Assembly (NCBI RefSeq): GCF_024806495.1
Contig: NZ_JANUFF010000005.1
Location: forward strand, 124,001-188,000
Source of the DNA: Chryseobacterium sp. JUb7
GTDB lineage: Bacteria > Bacteroidota > Bacteroidia > Flavobacteriales > Weeksellaceae
Reading direction: 5' to 3'
Length of the DNA stretch: 64,000 bases
In this document: one piece after another, positions 44,396 through 53,201 of the stretch
Position numbering within the stretch: position 1 is the stretch's first letter
Layout: every line of letters begins with the position of its first letter
Position numbers and translations under genes: made by a program
The notes under the pieces: model-generated
What the model was told of the DNA's origin: nothing
Seen by the model: the letters and a program-made list of their open reading frames with translations, nothing else
Database searches by the model: none

Positions 44396-45362
44396 TGATC
44401 TGGTTATTAATTTTTTTACTGACTATGGTAGGATATACAAGGTAATAAAATCCAATGATAAAAAGAGAACCGAAAATAATAATCAGGTTCAGAATTAAAG
44501 GCATTTTTAAGGCATGCCTGGTGACATATCCTTCAATAATCCCAGCACAGACCGTAAATGGAACCGTACTTAAAAATATTTTAAAAGAGTCTTTAAACCC
44601 ATTTTTAAAAGAATTAAATCTTGACAAAGTTTTTGGGAACAGAATAGAAGCACCCAAAATTAATCCGCACATCGCTTCTACTACCATCGAAAAAATTTCG
44701 AAAACACCGTGAAGCCAGATTCCTCTCGCGCTGTCTTTTAATGCTCCATAATCATAGAAAAAATATTGAAAAGAGCCCAACATCACACTATTCGACAACA
44801 AGGCAAAAAGAGTTCCGACTCCTCCAAAAATACCGTATACATAGAGTTTTGCTCCGACTCCAATGTTATTAAAAATAATACCGATTGAGCTTCCCCATGT
44901 TGAACCACTCTGATAAACACCTACAGCATTTCCTTTTTTAATATTTTCAATTGTTTCGTTCACATAACTTTCACCAAGAATAACATTAGCAAAATCCTTG
45001 TCATAAATAGCGGAAAGTACTCCTATTGAAGTAAATAATATAAAAAACAGAAAGGCATACATCAAAAATCTTCTGTATTCGAAAACCAGTAAAGGAACTT
45101 CAGTCTTAAAAAAATATAGCAGTCTGTTTTCTTCCACTCTCTTCGTCTTGTAAATTTTCTGAAAAATCTGTGAAGAAAGATGATTTAAATAAACCGTTGT
45201 ATTACTTTTGGGATAGTAGGTTTGTGCAAATGAAAGATCATTGATAAGGTTAATATACAACGAAGACAGGTCATCAGGATTTTTTTTAATTTTCCCTTGA
45301 ATAACCTGTTCAATTCCCAACCATTTTTCTTTATTTTGTTTAATGAAATAAACCTCTCTCAT
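44379..45362 (-). CDS. Stage II sporulation protein M-like (SpoIIM/DUF95) membrane protein
   Basis: A 327-residue membrane protein of the SpoIIM/DUF95 family, which also occurs in non-spore-formers. Signature segments are FIKQNKEKWLGIEQVI at the N-terminus, NNIGVGAKLYVYGIFGGVGT and GALKDSARGIWLHGVFEIFSMV in the centre, and five to six helices ending FIIGFYYLVYPTIV. I set the start at ATG 45362; the upstream extension to 45398 would run into the divergent RDD gene. It begins the minus-strand MoxR/DUF58 cluster. In Bacteroidota a SpoIIM/RDD/DUF4129/MoxR set recurs, but its job is unknown. Confidence 0.87.
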   Translation of the reverse strand: MREVYFIKQNKEKWLGIEQVIQGKIKKNPDDLSSLYINLINDLSFAQTYYPKSNTTVYLNHLSSQIFQKIYKTKRVEENRLLYFFKTEVPLLVFEYRRFLMYAFLFFILFTSIGVLSAIYDKDFANVILGESYVNETIENIKKGNAVGVYQSGSTWGSSIGIIFNNIGVGAKLYVYGIFGGVGTLFALLSNSVMLGSFQYFFYDYGALKDSARGIWLHGVFEIFSMVVEAMCGLILGASILFPKTLSRFNSFKNGFKDSFKIFLSTVPFTVCAGIIEGYVTRHALKMPLILNLIIIFGSLFIIGFYYLVYPTIVSKKINNQINDAVL

Positions 45363-45389
45363 AATGATAAGGCTAAAATAATAAAAAAT

Positions 45390-46139
45390 ATGTCTCAAAT
45401 TGCGATTAATACTTCACAAAATGTAAATATTAATTTCAACATTGCCGGTGTTGGAGAAAGGATGCTTGCCTTCATTATTGATCTTCTGATCAAGGTGGCT
45501 TATGGAGTATCTATATTTTATATTTTCTTCAATTTCTTCAATTTAGGATATGTTTTAAATGGTCTTGATCAGTGGTCCGTGGGGGCAGTATATATCATTC
45601 TTCTTCTTCCTGTCGTCATTTATCCGGTTGTTCTTGAAAGCTTAATGGAAGGACAGACTCCAGGTAAAAAAGTAATGAAAATAAGGGTTGTGAAGATTGA
45701 TGGTTATCAGGCTGGTTTTGGAGATTATCTGATCCGTTGGTTCTTCAGATTGATTGATACTTCTTTTGCAGGAGTGATTGGGTTAATTTCGATGATTGTC
45801 TCAAAAAATAACCAACGTCTTGGAGATATCGCTTCGGGCACAGCTGTAATTTCTTTAAAAAACAACATTGACATTTCTCATACCATTTTAGAGAATATCA
45901 AGGAAGACTACGTTCCATCATTCCCACAGGTTATTGCTCTAAGCGATAATGACATGAGAATTATCAAAGATAATTACACCAAGGCTTTACGGAGTGACGA
46001 CAGACAGATTATCAGTAAACTTTCTGATAAAATTAAAAGCATTTTAAAACTGGAAGTCGATCCTACAAAAATGACAGAAAGACAGTTTATCGGGGTTGTT
46101 ATCAAAGATTACAACTATTATACAGGAAAGGACAGCTAA
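45390..46139 (+). CDS. RDD-family membrane protein
   Basis: A 249-residue protein with the RDD domain: GVGERMLAFIIDLLIKVAYG (the Arg and Asp-Asp-like positions), VLESLMEGQTPGKKVMKIRV and DYLIRWFFRLIDTSF, across three to four helices. A soluble C-terminal tail of about 100 residues follows (DYVPSFPQVIALSDNDMRII). The start is ATG 45390 (MSQIAINTSQ); the longer frame from 45297 lies inside the SpoIIM gene. It diverges from SpoIIM with only 27 nt between the start codons, so the two share a control region that overlaps coding DNA. A transport or membrane role is inferred. Confidence 0.87.
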   Translation: MSQIAINTSQNVNINFNIAGVGERMLAFIIDLLIKVAYGVSIFYIFFNFFNLGYVLNGLDQWSVGAVYIILLLPVVIYPVVLESLMEGQTPGKKVMKIRVVKIDGYQAGFGDYLIRWFFRLIDTSFAGVIGLISMIVSKNNQRLGDIASGTAVISLKNNIDISHTILENIKEDYVPSFPQVIALSDNDMRIIKDNYTKALRSDDRQIISKLSDKIKSILKLEVDPTKMTERQFIGVVIKDYNYYTGKDS

Positions 46140-46361
46140 TTGCGTAATCTTTAGTAAAGCTGAATGCGATTGGTATTTTTCATTAAATAGCTAAAGCCTA
46201 TTTTTATTGACGAGAATATTACATTAACTCAACTTATTTTATTTACAAATTCATATTCAAAAAAGAATTTCAAATCCAATTTATCTGAAAACTTTTCTTG
46301 ATTTAAGTCAAAACCTAAGCGGTGCGGTTTTTGTATTTTTACTCAACATTAAAACTTAATT

Positions 46362-46652
46362 ATGAGATTCGAAAATAATAAATCAGGAAACGGCGGAGTC
46401 ATTACCTTAAATAATGAAATTAAAGAAATAGGAAGATTAACGTATACAATCTTTCCGGAAGATCATAAATTCATCATTTCCTTTGTTTTGGTTCATCCTG
46501 AATTTGAAGGTCGTGGTATGGGCAAATACTTAGTTGAGGAAGCTATTAAATTCGCCAGGGAAAACAACTGGAAAGTTTATCCACACTGTTCGTACGCAAG
46601 AGCAGTGATGACCAGAATGAATGATGTAGAAGATATTTTTTTAAAGAACTAG
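46362..46652 (+). CDS. Short GNAT-type N-acetyltransferase
   Basis: A 96-residue single-domain protein of the short GNAT (NATD1/YidJ-like) family. The acetyl-CoA-binding region is VHPEFEGRGMGKYLVEEAI, followed by VYPHCSYARAVMTRM with the conserved Cys and C-terminal helix. The N-terminal strands GNGGVITLNNEIKEIGRLTY match the family. The substrate is unknown. Its last 12 nt overlap the 3' end of the convergent glycosyltransferase gene. Confidence 0.88.
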   Translation: MRFENNKSGNGGVITLNNEIKEIGRLTYTIFPEDHKFIISFVLVHPEFEGRGMGKYLVEEAIKFARENNWKVYPHCSYARAVMTRMNDVEDIFLKN

Positions 46653-47612
46653 TACTTCATTTACTAAAATATCTTCAATATTATCGGGGTAGTTTACTTT
46701 GAGATGATGATCGGAAGCTACCCATTTTTGTATTTCCTCCAATTTCAGAACTTTGGAATTTGGTATCCCCATTTTATCTAATGCACAGGCATTGCACTCC
46801 TGTTCGTATTGATTGTGAATCGGAATAACAAATAATTTCTTATCCATAAAAAGAGCTTCTGCAGGACTTTCAAAACCTGCATTACAGAGAATTCCGTCAC
46901 AGTTTTCGAAAGATTTTAAATACTGAATTTCATCTATCGGAAAGACTTCAACATTATAATCTTTAAATTGCAATTTGCTGTATTTAGAAAAGACTTTCCA
47001 TTCAACAGGAATTTGCTTTAAAACTTTAATAATATTGTCATCAGAAAAACTCGGAAGATAGACGAGATAAAATCCTTTTTTATCAGGATCAAGGTTTCTG
47101 ATTTTTCTCCTTATCACAGGTTTTTTAATCTGAGGATGATAATTTTCAAAATGAAACCCTATTTTTTTGTCACTCGGTACGTAATATTTCAACACCAATT
47201 CTCCGAAAAAATCTTTTTTTTCAGGTTTTGGAGTTTCCTTAAATAACATTGAAGCCTGATGGCTCAATTCAATCATCGGATATTTTTTTAACTTACATGC
47301 CCAACCCGTTAAAGGTTCGTAATCGTTAATAATCAAATCGTATTGGGATAGTTCAATTTCTCTAATCGTTTTGATCGCCTGAAGAAAATTATTATCCATA
47401 AGCGTTTTACGATAGGATAAACCTCCTGTTTTGTTATAAAGAAGAGAAATTCCTTTATGCTGGAAATTAACGTCAAAATCAGCCTTTAATTGCGATTGAT
47501 GCCCACTGATCAAAGTATCAACTGAAGCATGCTTTTTAAGAATGGGAACAATCTCCTGAGCTCTTGCTACATGACCGTTTCCGGTTCCCTGAAATGCGTA
47601 TAAAATTTTCAT
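46641..47612 (-). CDS. Glycosyltransferase-like protein (MJ1255/VC2487 type)
   Basis: A 323-residue GT-B-fold protein. The N-terminal ILYAFQGTGNGHVARAQEIVPIL is the nucleotide-sugar-transferase type P-loop-like strand and helix. The C-terminal donor-site region is FENCDGILCNAGFESPAEALFMDKKLFVIPI with QYEQECNACALDKMG. This matches a family annotated as conserved hypothetical glycosyltransferase. Its start overlaps the stop of the upstream phosphatase gene by 4 nt (ATGA), so the pair is translationally coupled and may act in one lipid or surface-glycan step. The acceptor is unknown. Confidence 0.83.
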   Translation of the reverse strand: MKILYAFQGTGNGHVARAQEIVPILKKHASVDTLISGHQSQLKADFDVNFQHKGISLLYNKTGGLSYRKTLMDNNFLQAIKTIREIELSQYDLIINDYEPLTGWACKLKKYPMIELSHQASMLFKETPKPEKKDFFGELVLKYYVPSDKKIGFHFENYHPQIKKPVIRRKIRNLDPDKKGFYLVYLPSFSDDNIIKVLKQIPVEWKVFSKYSKLQFKDYNVEVFPIDEIQYLKSFENCDGILCNAGFESPAEALFMDKKLFVIPIHNQYEQECNACALDKMGIPNSKVLKLEEIQKWVASDHHLKVNYPDNIEDILVNEVLVL

Positions 47613-48436
47613 TTTGTGAAATTGGTTACTATTTTTAAAAGTTCTGAATGATCGATGTCCTGAATTTCTTCAGCTTCATCGTCTTTCAGCAAATGCTTAT
47701 GTTCATCATAGTAAAAAATGTTCCATTCTTGATCATGATACTCCAATGCCGAAAGATTTTCAATCCAGTCTCCGGAATTAAGATAGGTGCAAGATCCTTT
47801 TTTGTTCACAACTTCACGAATCTGCGGCTGATGAATATGTCCGCAAATAACATAATCATAATGATTATCTATGGCCAATTCAGAAGCTGTCAGTTCAAAA
47901 TCACCAATATATTTAACCGCTTTTTTGACGTTATTTTTAATTTTCTTTGAAAATGAATATTTTTCTTTACCCATTTTATCCAAAAACCAGTTGACAATAT
48001 TATTGATGACGATAAGAAGATCATAGCCTTTTCCTCCTAGTTTGGCAATCCATTTAGAATGCTGAACTGAGGCGTCAAAAACATCGCCGTGAAAAATCCA
48101 GGTTTTTTTATCGTTGATATCTAAGCAGATTTTGTTGCAGACTTTAAGCTTACCCAGCTCGAAATCGGTAAACTTCCGGAACATCTCATCATGGTTTCCG
48201 GTAATATAGTAGACATCTGTATTTTTTGTAGCAAATGAAAGGATCTTTTTGATCACTTTCAGATGGGGTTTAGGAAAGTAAGACTTTTTGAATTGCCAGA
48301 TATCGATAATATCTCCATTCAAAACTAAAGTTTTCGGCTGAATAGAATTGAGATATCTCAGTAATTCTTTAGCCTTACATCCATAAGTTCCCAAATGAAC
48401 ATCCGATATGACAACTAATTCAACGTTTCTTTTCAT
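47609..48436 (-). CDS. UDP-2,3-diacylglucosamine diphosphatase-like metallophosphoesterase
   Basis: A 275-residue calcineurin-type phosphoesterase. All metal-site motifs are present: ISDVHLGTYG near the N-terminus, LNGDIIDIW, ITGNHDEMF, IFHGDVFD and CGHIHQP. Overall it resembles LpxH-like enzymes that cleave UDP-diacylglucosamine in lipid A synthesis, although Bacteroidota often carry several paralogues of uncertain role. The ATG at 48436 was chosen; a TTG four codons upstream is possible. It overlaps the following glycosyltransferase gene by 4 nt. Confidence 0.87.
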   Translation of the reverse strand: MKRNVELVVISDVHLGTYGCKAKELLRYLNSIQPKTLVLNGDIIDIWQFKKSYFPKPHLKVIKKILSFATKNTDVYYITGNHDEMFRKFTDFELGKLKVCNKICLDINDKKTWIFHGDVFDASVQHSKWIAKLGGKGYDLLIVINNIVNWFLDKMGKEKYSFSKKIKNNVKKAVKYIGDFELTASELAIDNHYDYVICGHIHQPQIREVVNKKGSCTYLNSGDWIENLSALEYHDQEWNIFYYDEHKHLLKDDEAEEIQDIDHSELLKIVTNFTK

Positions 48437-48493
48437 AGTTTTATGCAAAGAAACTACTTGAAAGTTAACTGTATATGAATGTTATATTATTTT

Positions 48494-49234
48494 TTATAGA
48501 GAGTTCATTAACTCCTCTGTTATTTCCATATTATGATAAACGTTCTGTACGTCATCGTCATCTTCGAAACGCTCAAGCATTTTCATATTTGCTTTAAACT
48601 GATCGGCATTCACTTCTTTTGAATTATTTGGAATTCTTTGAAGTTCTGCACTTTTTGCTTCGATTTTAAGCTCGTCTAATTTGTGAGACAAAGAACCAAA
48701 ATCTTCAAAAGCAGTTGTAATCATTACTTCTTCATCATCTTTTTCTACATCTTCTGCGCCACCATCGATCATTTCCATTTCGAAATCATCCCAATCCATT
48801 TTAATTTGAGCTAAATCAATTGTAAAAATTCCTTTTCTGTCAAAAATGAATGCCAATTCTCCGTTCTTTCCAAGGTTTCCATCAAATTTATTGAAGATAG
48901 CTCTTACGTTCGCAACCGTTCTTGTAGGGTTATTTGTTGTACATTCTACAAAAAATGCAACTCCACCCTGTCCGTATCCTTCATAAGTAATCTCTTCGTA
49001 GTTTTCCGCATCTGCACCACCTGCCTTTTTGATTGCTCTCTCTACGTTATCTTTTGGCATATTCGCCCCTTTGGCATTTTGGATACATCTTCTCAATGCC
49101 GGATTAGCTTCCGGATCTGTACCGCCAGCTTTTACAGCTAATGCAATATCTTTACCTATCTTAGAGAAAGTTTTGGCCATTTTATCCCATCTGGCCATTT
49201 TAGAAGCTTTTCTATATTCAAATGCTCTTCCCAT
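48494..49234 (-). CDS. YebC/PmpR-family protein
   Basis: A 246-residue protein of the YebC family. Signature segments are MARWDKMAKTFSKIGKDIALAVKAGG, PALRRCIQNAKGANMPKDNVERAI, YEGYGQGGVAFFVECTTNN and GNLGKNGELAFIFDRKG. Family members are transcriptional regulators, and some are now known as ribosome-associated factors that help translate proline-rich stretches. The sequence alone does not decide which. The length is normal. It is monocistronic between the phosphatase pair and the OmpA gene. Confidence 0.94.
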   Translation of the reverse strand: MGRAFEYRKASKMARWDKMAKTFSKIGKDIALAVKAGGTDPEANPALRRCIQNAKGANMPKDNVERAIKKAGGADAENYEEITYEGYGQGGVAFFVECTTNNPTRTVANVRAIFNKFDGNLGKNGELAFIFDRKGIFTIDLAQIKMDWDDFEMEMIDGGAEDVEKDDEEVMITTAFEDFGSLSHKLDELKIEAKSAELQRIPNNSKEVNADQFKANMKMLERFEDDDDVQNVYHNMEITEELMNSL

Positions 49235-49273
49235 TTTTATTTTTTAATTTCGACAAAATTACTCAAAAGTCTA

Positions 49274-49309
49274 CAAAAAAAAAATACCCCCAGAGAACTG
49301 GAGGTATTT
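49274..49309 (-). terminator. Intrinsic terminator of the OmpA-family gene
   Basis: Arms AAATACCCCCAG and CTGGAGGTATTT (one G-U) pair around a 4-nt loop and are followed on the minus strand by a run of T. Confidence 0.85.
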
Positions 49310-49327
49310 ATTATTTAGAAAAATTAA

Positions 49328-50839
49328 TTATTTTTTCTTTTTAGCTGGAGCTTTCTTAGCAGGAGCTTTTTTAGCACCTTTCTTAACCGCTTTTTTAGCA
49401 GGTTTAGCTACAGTCATGTCATTTTTCTTGTAAGTTTCCCAGTCAGAACCTGAGATAGATCTTACAATTACTTTTCTATCTTGTTGTCTTTCTGCATCAG
49501 AAGCTTTTGCAGGAACAGTCGCTTCTTGAGAACCGATACCGATAGATTTAAGTGTGTTAGGGTTGATACCTCTAGCTTCTAAAGCAGAAACTACAGCAGC
49601 AGCTCTTTGTCTTGATAAGTTCAAGTTGTAAGCAGCAGAACCTTTAGCATCAGTCATACCTACTACTAGGAAGTTAGTTTCTTCTGCATCTTTAATGATT
49701 TGAGCAGCAGTATCTAATTTACCGTTTGATTCAGCTTTGATAGTTGCTTTGTTGAAATCAAATAAGATATCTTTTAATGTTTTGTTAACAACTTCGATAT
49801 CTGGTTTCTTAGGAGCTGGACATCCGTTGTATTCAGGTACACCTGGTACAGTAGGACAAGCATCATCTTTATCTAAGATACCGTCACCGTCTGTATCTGG
49901 CCAAGGACAACCGTTGTTTTCAGCAGGACCTGCAACAGTAGGACAAGCATCATCTTTGTCGATAATACCATCACCGTCTGTATCTGGCCAAGGGCAACCG
50001 TTGTTTTCAACTGGACCAGCTACATCTGGACATTGATCGTCTTTATCCGGAACTCCGTCACCGTCAGTATCAGGACATCCTTGGAATTCTGGTAAACCTG
50101 GTGTATCAGGACATAAATCGTCTTTATCTAAGATACCATCCTTATCCCTGTCTCTGTTTCCGAATCTAAAGTTCAATGAAGCAGAAGCTTGCCAGAAGTT
50201 AGCAACTGTAGATTTGTCACCTGGAGTTGACACGTAATCTCCTTGTACTCCTAAACCGAAGTTTTTAGTCAACCAGAAGTTTACACCAGCACCAGTAGAA
50301 ACTGTAAAGAAGTTAGCTTTACCGTTTTCGTTACCGTTTTCTCCGTTTGGAACATTTTCAATAACGTTTCCATTATCGTAGCTGTCTCTAGGGAAAGTAA
50401 GTGCAGTATAGTCATGTCTCAAGTAGTTAGCACCAACTCTTAAATATGGATCGAACCAAGATTCCTCATTCCATAAAAGACCAGCTGCTTTAACTTGTAA
50501 ACCAAGACCTGTCATTAAGAAGAACTCTTTACCCATGTTGAATCTTTTGTTTTCAACATTCCCTACTGAAGTCTGCCAGTCAACAACGAAACCTTTAGCA
50601 ACGTTTCTTGCAACTGTTAACTTAGATAGTGGAGGTGTAATAGAGAAATTGTTCATATTGAACATGCTCTTCGATAAATTTTTAGCAGAGAACGTATTAC
50701 CGAAGCCCGTACGTGCTGCTACATGGTTTTCAGCATGAGCACCAACTCCGATCATCCACGGATTGTTGGTAGTCTGTGCGAAAACAGTAGAGGCAACAGT
50801 AAGCGCCAATGCTGAAATTCCTAATTTTAGATTTTTCAT
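49328..50839 (-). CDS. OmpA-family outer membrane protein with TSP3 repeats
   Basis: A 503-residue outer membrane protein. The signal peptide ends STVFAQ. Residues 25-225 form a beta-barrel. Residues 230-335 hold four or five calcium-binding thrombospondin type 3-like repeats (DxDxDGxxDKDDxCP). The OmpA C-terminal peptidoglycan-binding domain spans about 350-465 (DILFDFNKATIKAES, TDAKGSAAYNLNLSRQRAAAV, ERQQDRKVIV). An unusual tail rich in Lys and Ala (KKAVKKGAKKAPAKK) ends the protein. It probably tethers the outer membrane to peptidoglycan. It is expected to be abundant, though no promoter box is clear. The tail resembles histone-H1-like repeats. Confidence 0.94.
   Translation of the reverse strand: MKNLKLGISALALTVASTVFAQTTNNPWMIGVGAHAENHVAARTGFGNTFSAKNLSKSMFNMNNFSITPPLSKLTVARNVAKGFVVDWQTSVGNVENKRFNMGKEFFLMTGLGLQVKAAGLLWNEESWFDPYLRVGANYLRHDYTALTFPRDSYDNGNVIENVPNGENGNENGKANFFTVSTGAGVNFWLTKNFGLGVQGDYVSTPGDKSTVANFWQASASLNFRFGNRDRDKDGILDKDDLCPDTPGLPEFQGCPDTDGDGVPDKDDQCPDVAGPVENNGCPWPDTDGDGIIDKDDACPTVAGPAENNGCPWPDTDGDGILDKDDACPTVPGVPEYNGCPAPKKPDIEVVNKTLKDILFDFNKATIKAESNGKLDTAAQIIKDAEETNFLVVGMTDAKGSAAYNLNLSRQRAAAVVSALEARGINPNTLKSIGIGSQEATVPAKASDAERQQDRKVIVRSISGSDWETYKKNDMTVAKPAKKAVKKGAKKAPAKKAPAKKKK
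49835..50165. repeat. Tandem coding repeats (TSP3 type) in the OmpA-family gene
   Basis: Near-identical stretches such as CCGTCTGTATCTGGCCAAGG recur with a period of about 87-90 nt. They encode DTDGDGIxDKDDACPTVAG units. They are intragenic, with possible copy-number variation between strains. Confidence 0.75.
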
Positions 50840-50916
50840 AGAATTAAATGATTAAATAATTGATAATGCAAAATAAATATAATTTTTCTTTATATACAAA
50901 GTTTTTCAAATGATTT

Positions 50917-51375
50917 TTAACTTTTCTTTAATATTCTGTCTAGGTTACGTTTACTTTCTCTATCTTTTATGCTCTCTCTTTTATCAAAAAGCTTTTTCCC
51001 CCTTCCTAAAGCAATTAATACTTTTGCTTTGCCTCTATCATTAATATATAGTTTTAAAGGTATAATCGTATTTCCTGCATCTTTTAGCTTCTTTTCAAGT
51101 TTTTGCAATTCTTTTTTGTGCAACAGCAATTTCCGTTCCCTTTTTGTTTTGTGATTATAAAATGTTCCCAATTTATACTCATCAATCATCATATTAATAA
51201 TGTATAGTTCCCCATCAATAAACTGACAGAAAGCTTCTGTAATAGATGCTTTGGAAGAGCGCAAAGATTTTATTTCCGTACCGGTAAGAACCATCCCCGC
51301 CTCTACCTCTTCGATAATTTCATATTCGAATCTGGCTCTTCTGTTAAATATATTGACTGTCTTTTCAATCTTCAT
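50917..51375 (-). CDS. smpB: SsrA-binding protein
   Basis: A 152-residue protein that binds tmRNA and brings it to stalled ribosomes. Signature segments are NRRARFEYEIIEEVEAGMVLTGTEIKSLR, INMMIDEYKLGTFYNH, KRERKLLLHKKEL and LYINDRGKAKVLIALGRGKKLFDKRE. The length and basic C-terminal tail are normal. It is divergent from the ABC-F gene. tmRNA itself is not in the window. Confidence 0.96.
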   Translation of the reverse strand: MKIEKTVNIFNRRARFEYEIIEEVEAGMVLTGTEIKSLRSSKASITEAFCQFIDGELYIINMMIDEYKLGTFYNHKTKRERKLLLHKKELQKLEKKLKDAGNTIIPLKLYINDRGKAKVLIALGRGKKLFDKRESIKDRESKRNLDRILKKS

Positions 51376-51465
51376 TTTAAAATTTCTTTAATGAAATATA
51401 TAAAAAATACCCCATATTTAAAAACTTGAATATTACATTATTACGAAATACCCAAATTCTTTTCG

Positions 51466-51473
51466 TATTTTTG
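51466..51473 (+). promoter_or_regulatory. -7 box of the ABC-F gene
   Basis: TATTTTTG is a full match to TAnnTTTG, 20 nt before the ATG at 51494. No clear -33 TTG is visible. Confidence 0.5.
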
Positions 51474-51493
51474 CGCCAAATTTACAAAACTAT

Positions 51494-53116
51494 ATGTTAA
51501 CAGTATCTAACTTATCTTTACAATTCGGGAAAAGAGTTCTTTTTGACGAGGTAAATATTATGTTTACCAAAGGAAACTGCTACGGTATCATCGGAGCAAA
51601 TGGTGCAGGAAAGTCTACATTCCTTAAAATATTAACAGGAAAGCAGGATCCAACAACAGGACACGTATCTTTGGAACCTGGAAAAAGAATGTCAGTTCTT
51701 GAGCAGGATCACTTTGCTTACGATCAATTTACTGTTCTTGAGGCTGTTTTGAGAGGTAACAAGAAATTATTCGAGATAAAAGAGGAAATGGATGCGTTAT
51801 ACGCAAAAGAAGATTTCTCTGATGAAGACGGGATTAAAGCTGGTGAACTAGGCGTAATCTATGATGAAATGGGAGGTTGGACTGCTGAATCTGATGCACA
51901 GACGATGCTTTCAAACGTTGGTATTAAAGACGATATGCACTGGCAGATGATGAGTGAACTTGAGAACAAAGACAAAGTAAAGGTTCTTTTGGCTCAGGCA
52001 CTTTTCGGAAACCCTGATGTACTTATTTTGGATGAACCTACGAATGACCTTGATATTGATACAATTTCTTGGTTAGAAGATTTCCTGGCTGATTATGAAA
52101 ATACGGTAATTGTGGTTTCTCACGACCGTCACTTCTTGGACACAGTTTGTACGCACATCGGTGACTTAGATTATGCTAAACTTAACCTTTATACAGGTAA
52201 CTATACTTTCTGGTACCAGGCTTCACAGCTAGCAACGAGACAAAGAGCTCAGGCTAACAAAAAAGCAGAAGAAAAGAAGAAAGAACTTCAGGATTTCATC
52301 GCAAGATTCAGTTCAAACGTTGCAAAAGCTAAACAGGCAACTGCAAGAAAGAAAATGATCGATAAATTAAACATCGATGATATCAAACCATCTTCAAGAA
52401 GATACCCTGCCATCATTTTCGAAATGGAAAGAGAAGCGGGAGATCAGATTTTAGATGTAAAAGGTCTTGAAAAAACAAAAGATGGAGAATTATTATTCTC
52501 AAACATCGACTTAAACCTTAAAAAAGGAGATAAAGTTGCTGTATTGTCTAAAAACTCATTAGCCATTACAGAATTTTTCGAAATTTTAGCAGGAAACGTT
52601 CAGGCAGATAAAGGAACTGTGGCTTGGGGAGTTACAACCAACCAGTCTCACATGCCTTTGGACAACACGAACTTCTTCCAGGAAGACCTAAGCTTGGTTG
52701 ATTGGTTGAGACAATTCACGAAAAATGATGAAGAGCGTCACGAAGAATTCGTAAGAGGATTCTTAGGAAGAATGCTTTTCTCAGGAGATGAAGCGTTAAA
52801 ATCTTGTAAAGTACTTTCCGGAGGTGAAAAAATGAGATGTATGTTCAGTAGAATGATGCTTCAGAAAGCAAATATTCTTTTATTAGATGAACCTACCAAC
52901 CACTTAGACCTTGAAAGTATTACGACTTTGAACAACTCATTGTCAAACTTCAAAGGAAATCTTTTATTGGCATCTCATGACCACGAAATGCTTTCAACAG
53001 TCTGTAACAGAATCATCGAATTGACTCCAGCAGGAATCATTGACAGAGAAATGACTTACGATGAATACCTTGCTGATAAAAAAGTAAAAGAATTAAGAGA
53101 AAAAATGTATTCTTAA
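51494..53116 (+). CDS. ABC-F family ATPase (YbiT-like) with degenerate second Walker A
   Basis: A 540-residue soluble twin-ATPase protein of the ABC-F family, which acts on the ribosome; the overall pattern is closest to YbiT. Domain 1 has Walker A GANGAGKST near residue 36, an altered signature (SELENKDKVKVLLAQALF) and Walker B DVLILDEPTNDLD near 174. The linker is basic (KKAEEKKKELQDFIARF). In domain 2 the Walker A position reads KVAVLSKNSLAITEFFEI and lacks the GKS/T core, although the signature LSGGEKMR near 441 and Walker B ILLLDEPTNHLD near 461 are intact. No membrane segments are present. The degenerate P-loop may be a lineage feature or a change in ATP use. Confidence 0.9.
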   Translation: MLTVSNLSLQFGKRVLFDEVNIMFTKGNCYGIIGANGAGKSTFLKILTGKQDPTTGHVSLEPGKRMSVLEQDHFAYDQFTVLEAVLRGNKKLFEIKEEMDALYAKEDFSDEDGIKAGELGVIYDEMGGWTAESDAQTMLSNVGIKDDMHWQMMSELENKDKVKVLLAQALFGNPDVLILDEPTNDLDIDTISWLEDFLADYENTVIVVSHDRHFLDTVCTHIGDLDYAKLNLYTGNYTFWYQASQLATRQRAQANKKAEEKKKELQDFIARFSSNVAKAKQATARKKMIDKLNIDDIKPSSRRYPAIIFEMEREAGDQILDVKGLEKTKDGELLFSNIDLNLKKGDKVAVLSKNSLAITEFFEILAGNVQADKGTVAWGVTTNQSHMPLDNTNFFQEDLSLVDWLRQFTKNDEERHEEFVRGFLGRMLFSGDEALKSCKVLSGGEKMRCMFSRMMLQKANILLLDEPTNHLDLESITTLNNSLSNFKGNLLLASHDHEMLSTVCNRIIELTPAGIIDREMTYDEYLADKKVKELREKMYS

Positions 53117-53143
53117 TCTCAGAATACATTCAAACTTATAAAC

Positions 53144-53178
53144 AAAAAATTCCTCAAATCAAATTTGAGGAATTTTTA
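53144..53178. terminator. Bidirectional intrinsic terminator
   Basis: AAATTCCTCAAAT and ATTTGAGGAATTT are perfect reverse complements around a 3-nt loop, with A and T tracts on both sides, between convergent genes. Confidence 0.9.
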
Positions 53179-53201
53179 TTTCTACTTATCGGATCTAAAA
53201 C

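Noticed and set aside
45297..45389. Upstream extension of the RDD gene
   Set aside because: It overlaps the start of the divergent SpoIIM gene. The conserved protein begins at the ATG at 45390.
49835..50165. Periodic repeats as a possible CRISPR or satellite
   Set aside because: They are in frame and encode calcium-binding TSP3-type repeats of the OmpA-family protein.
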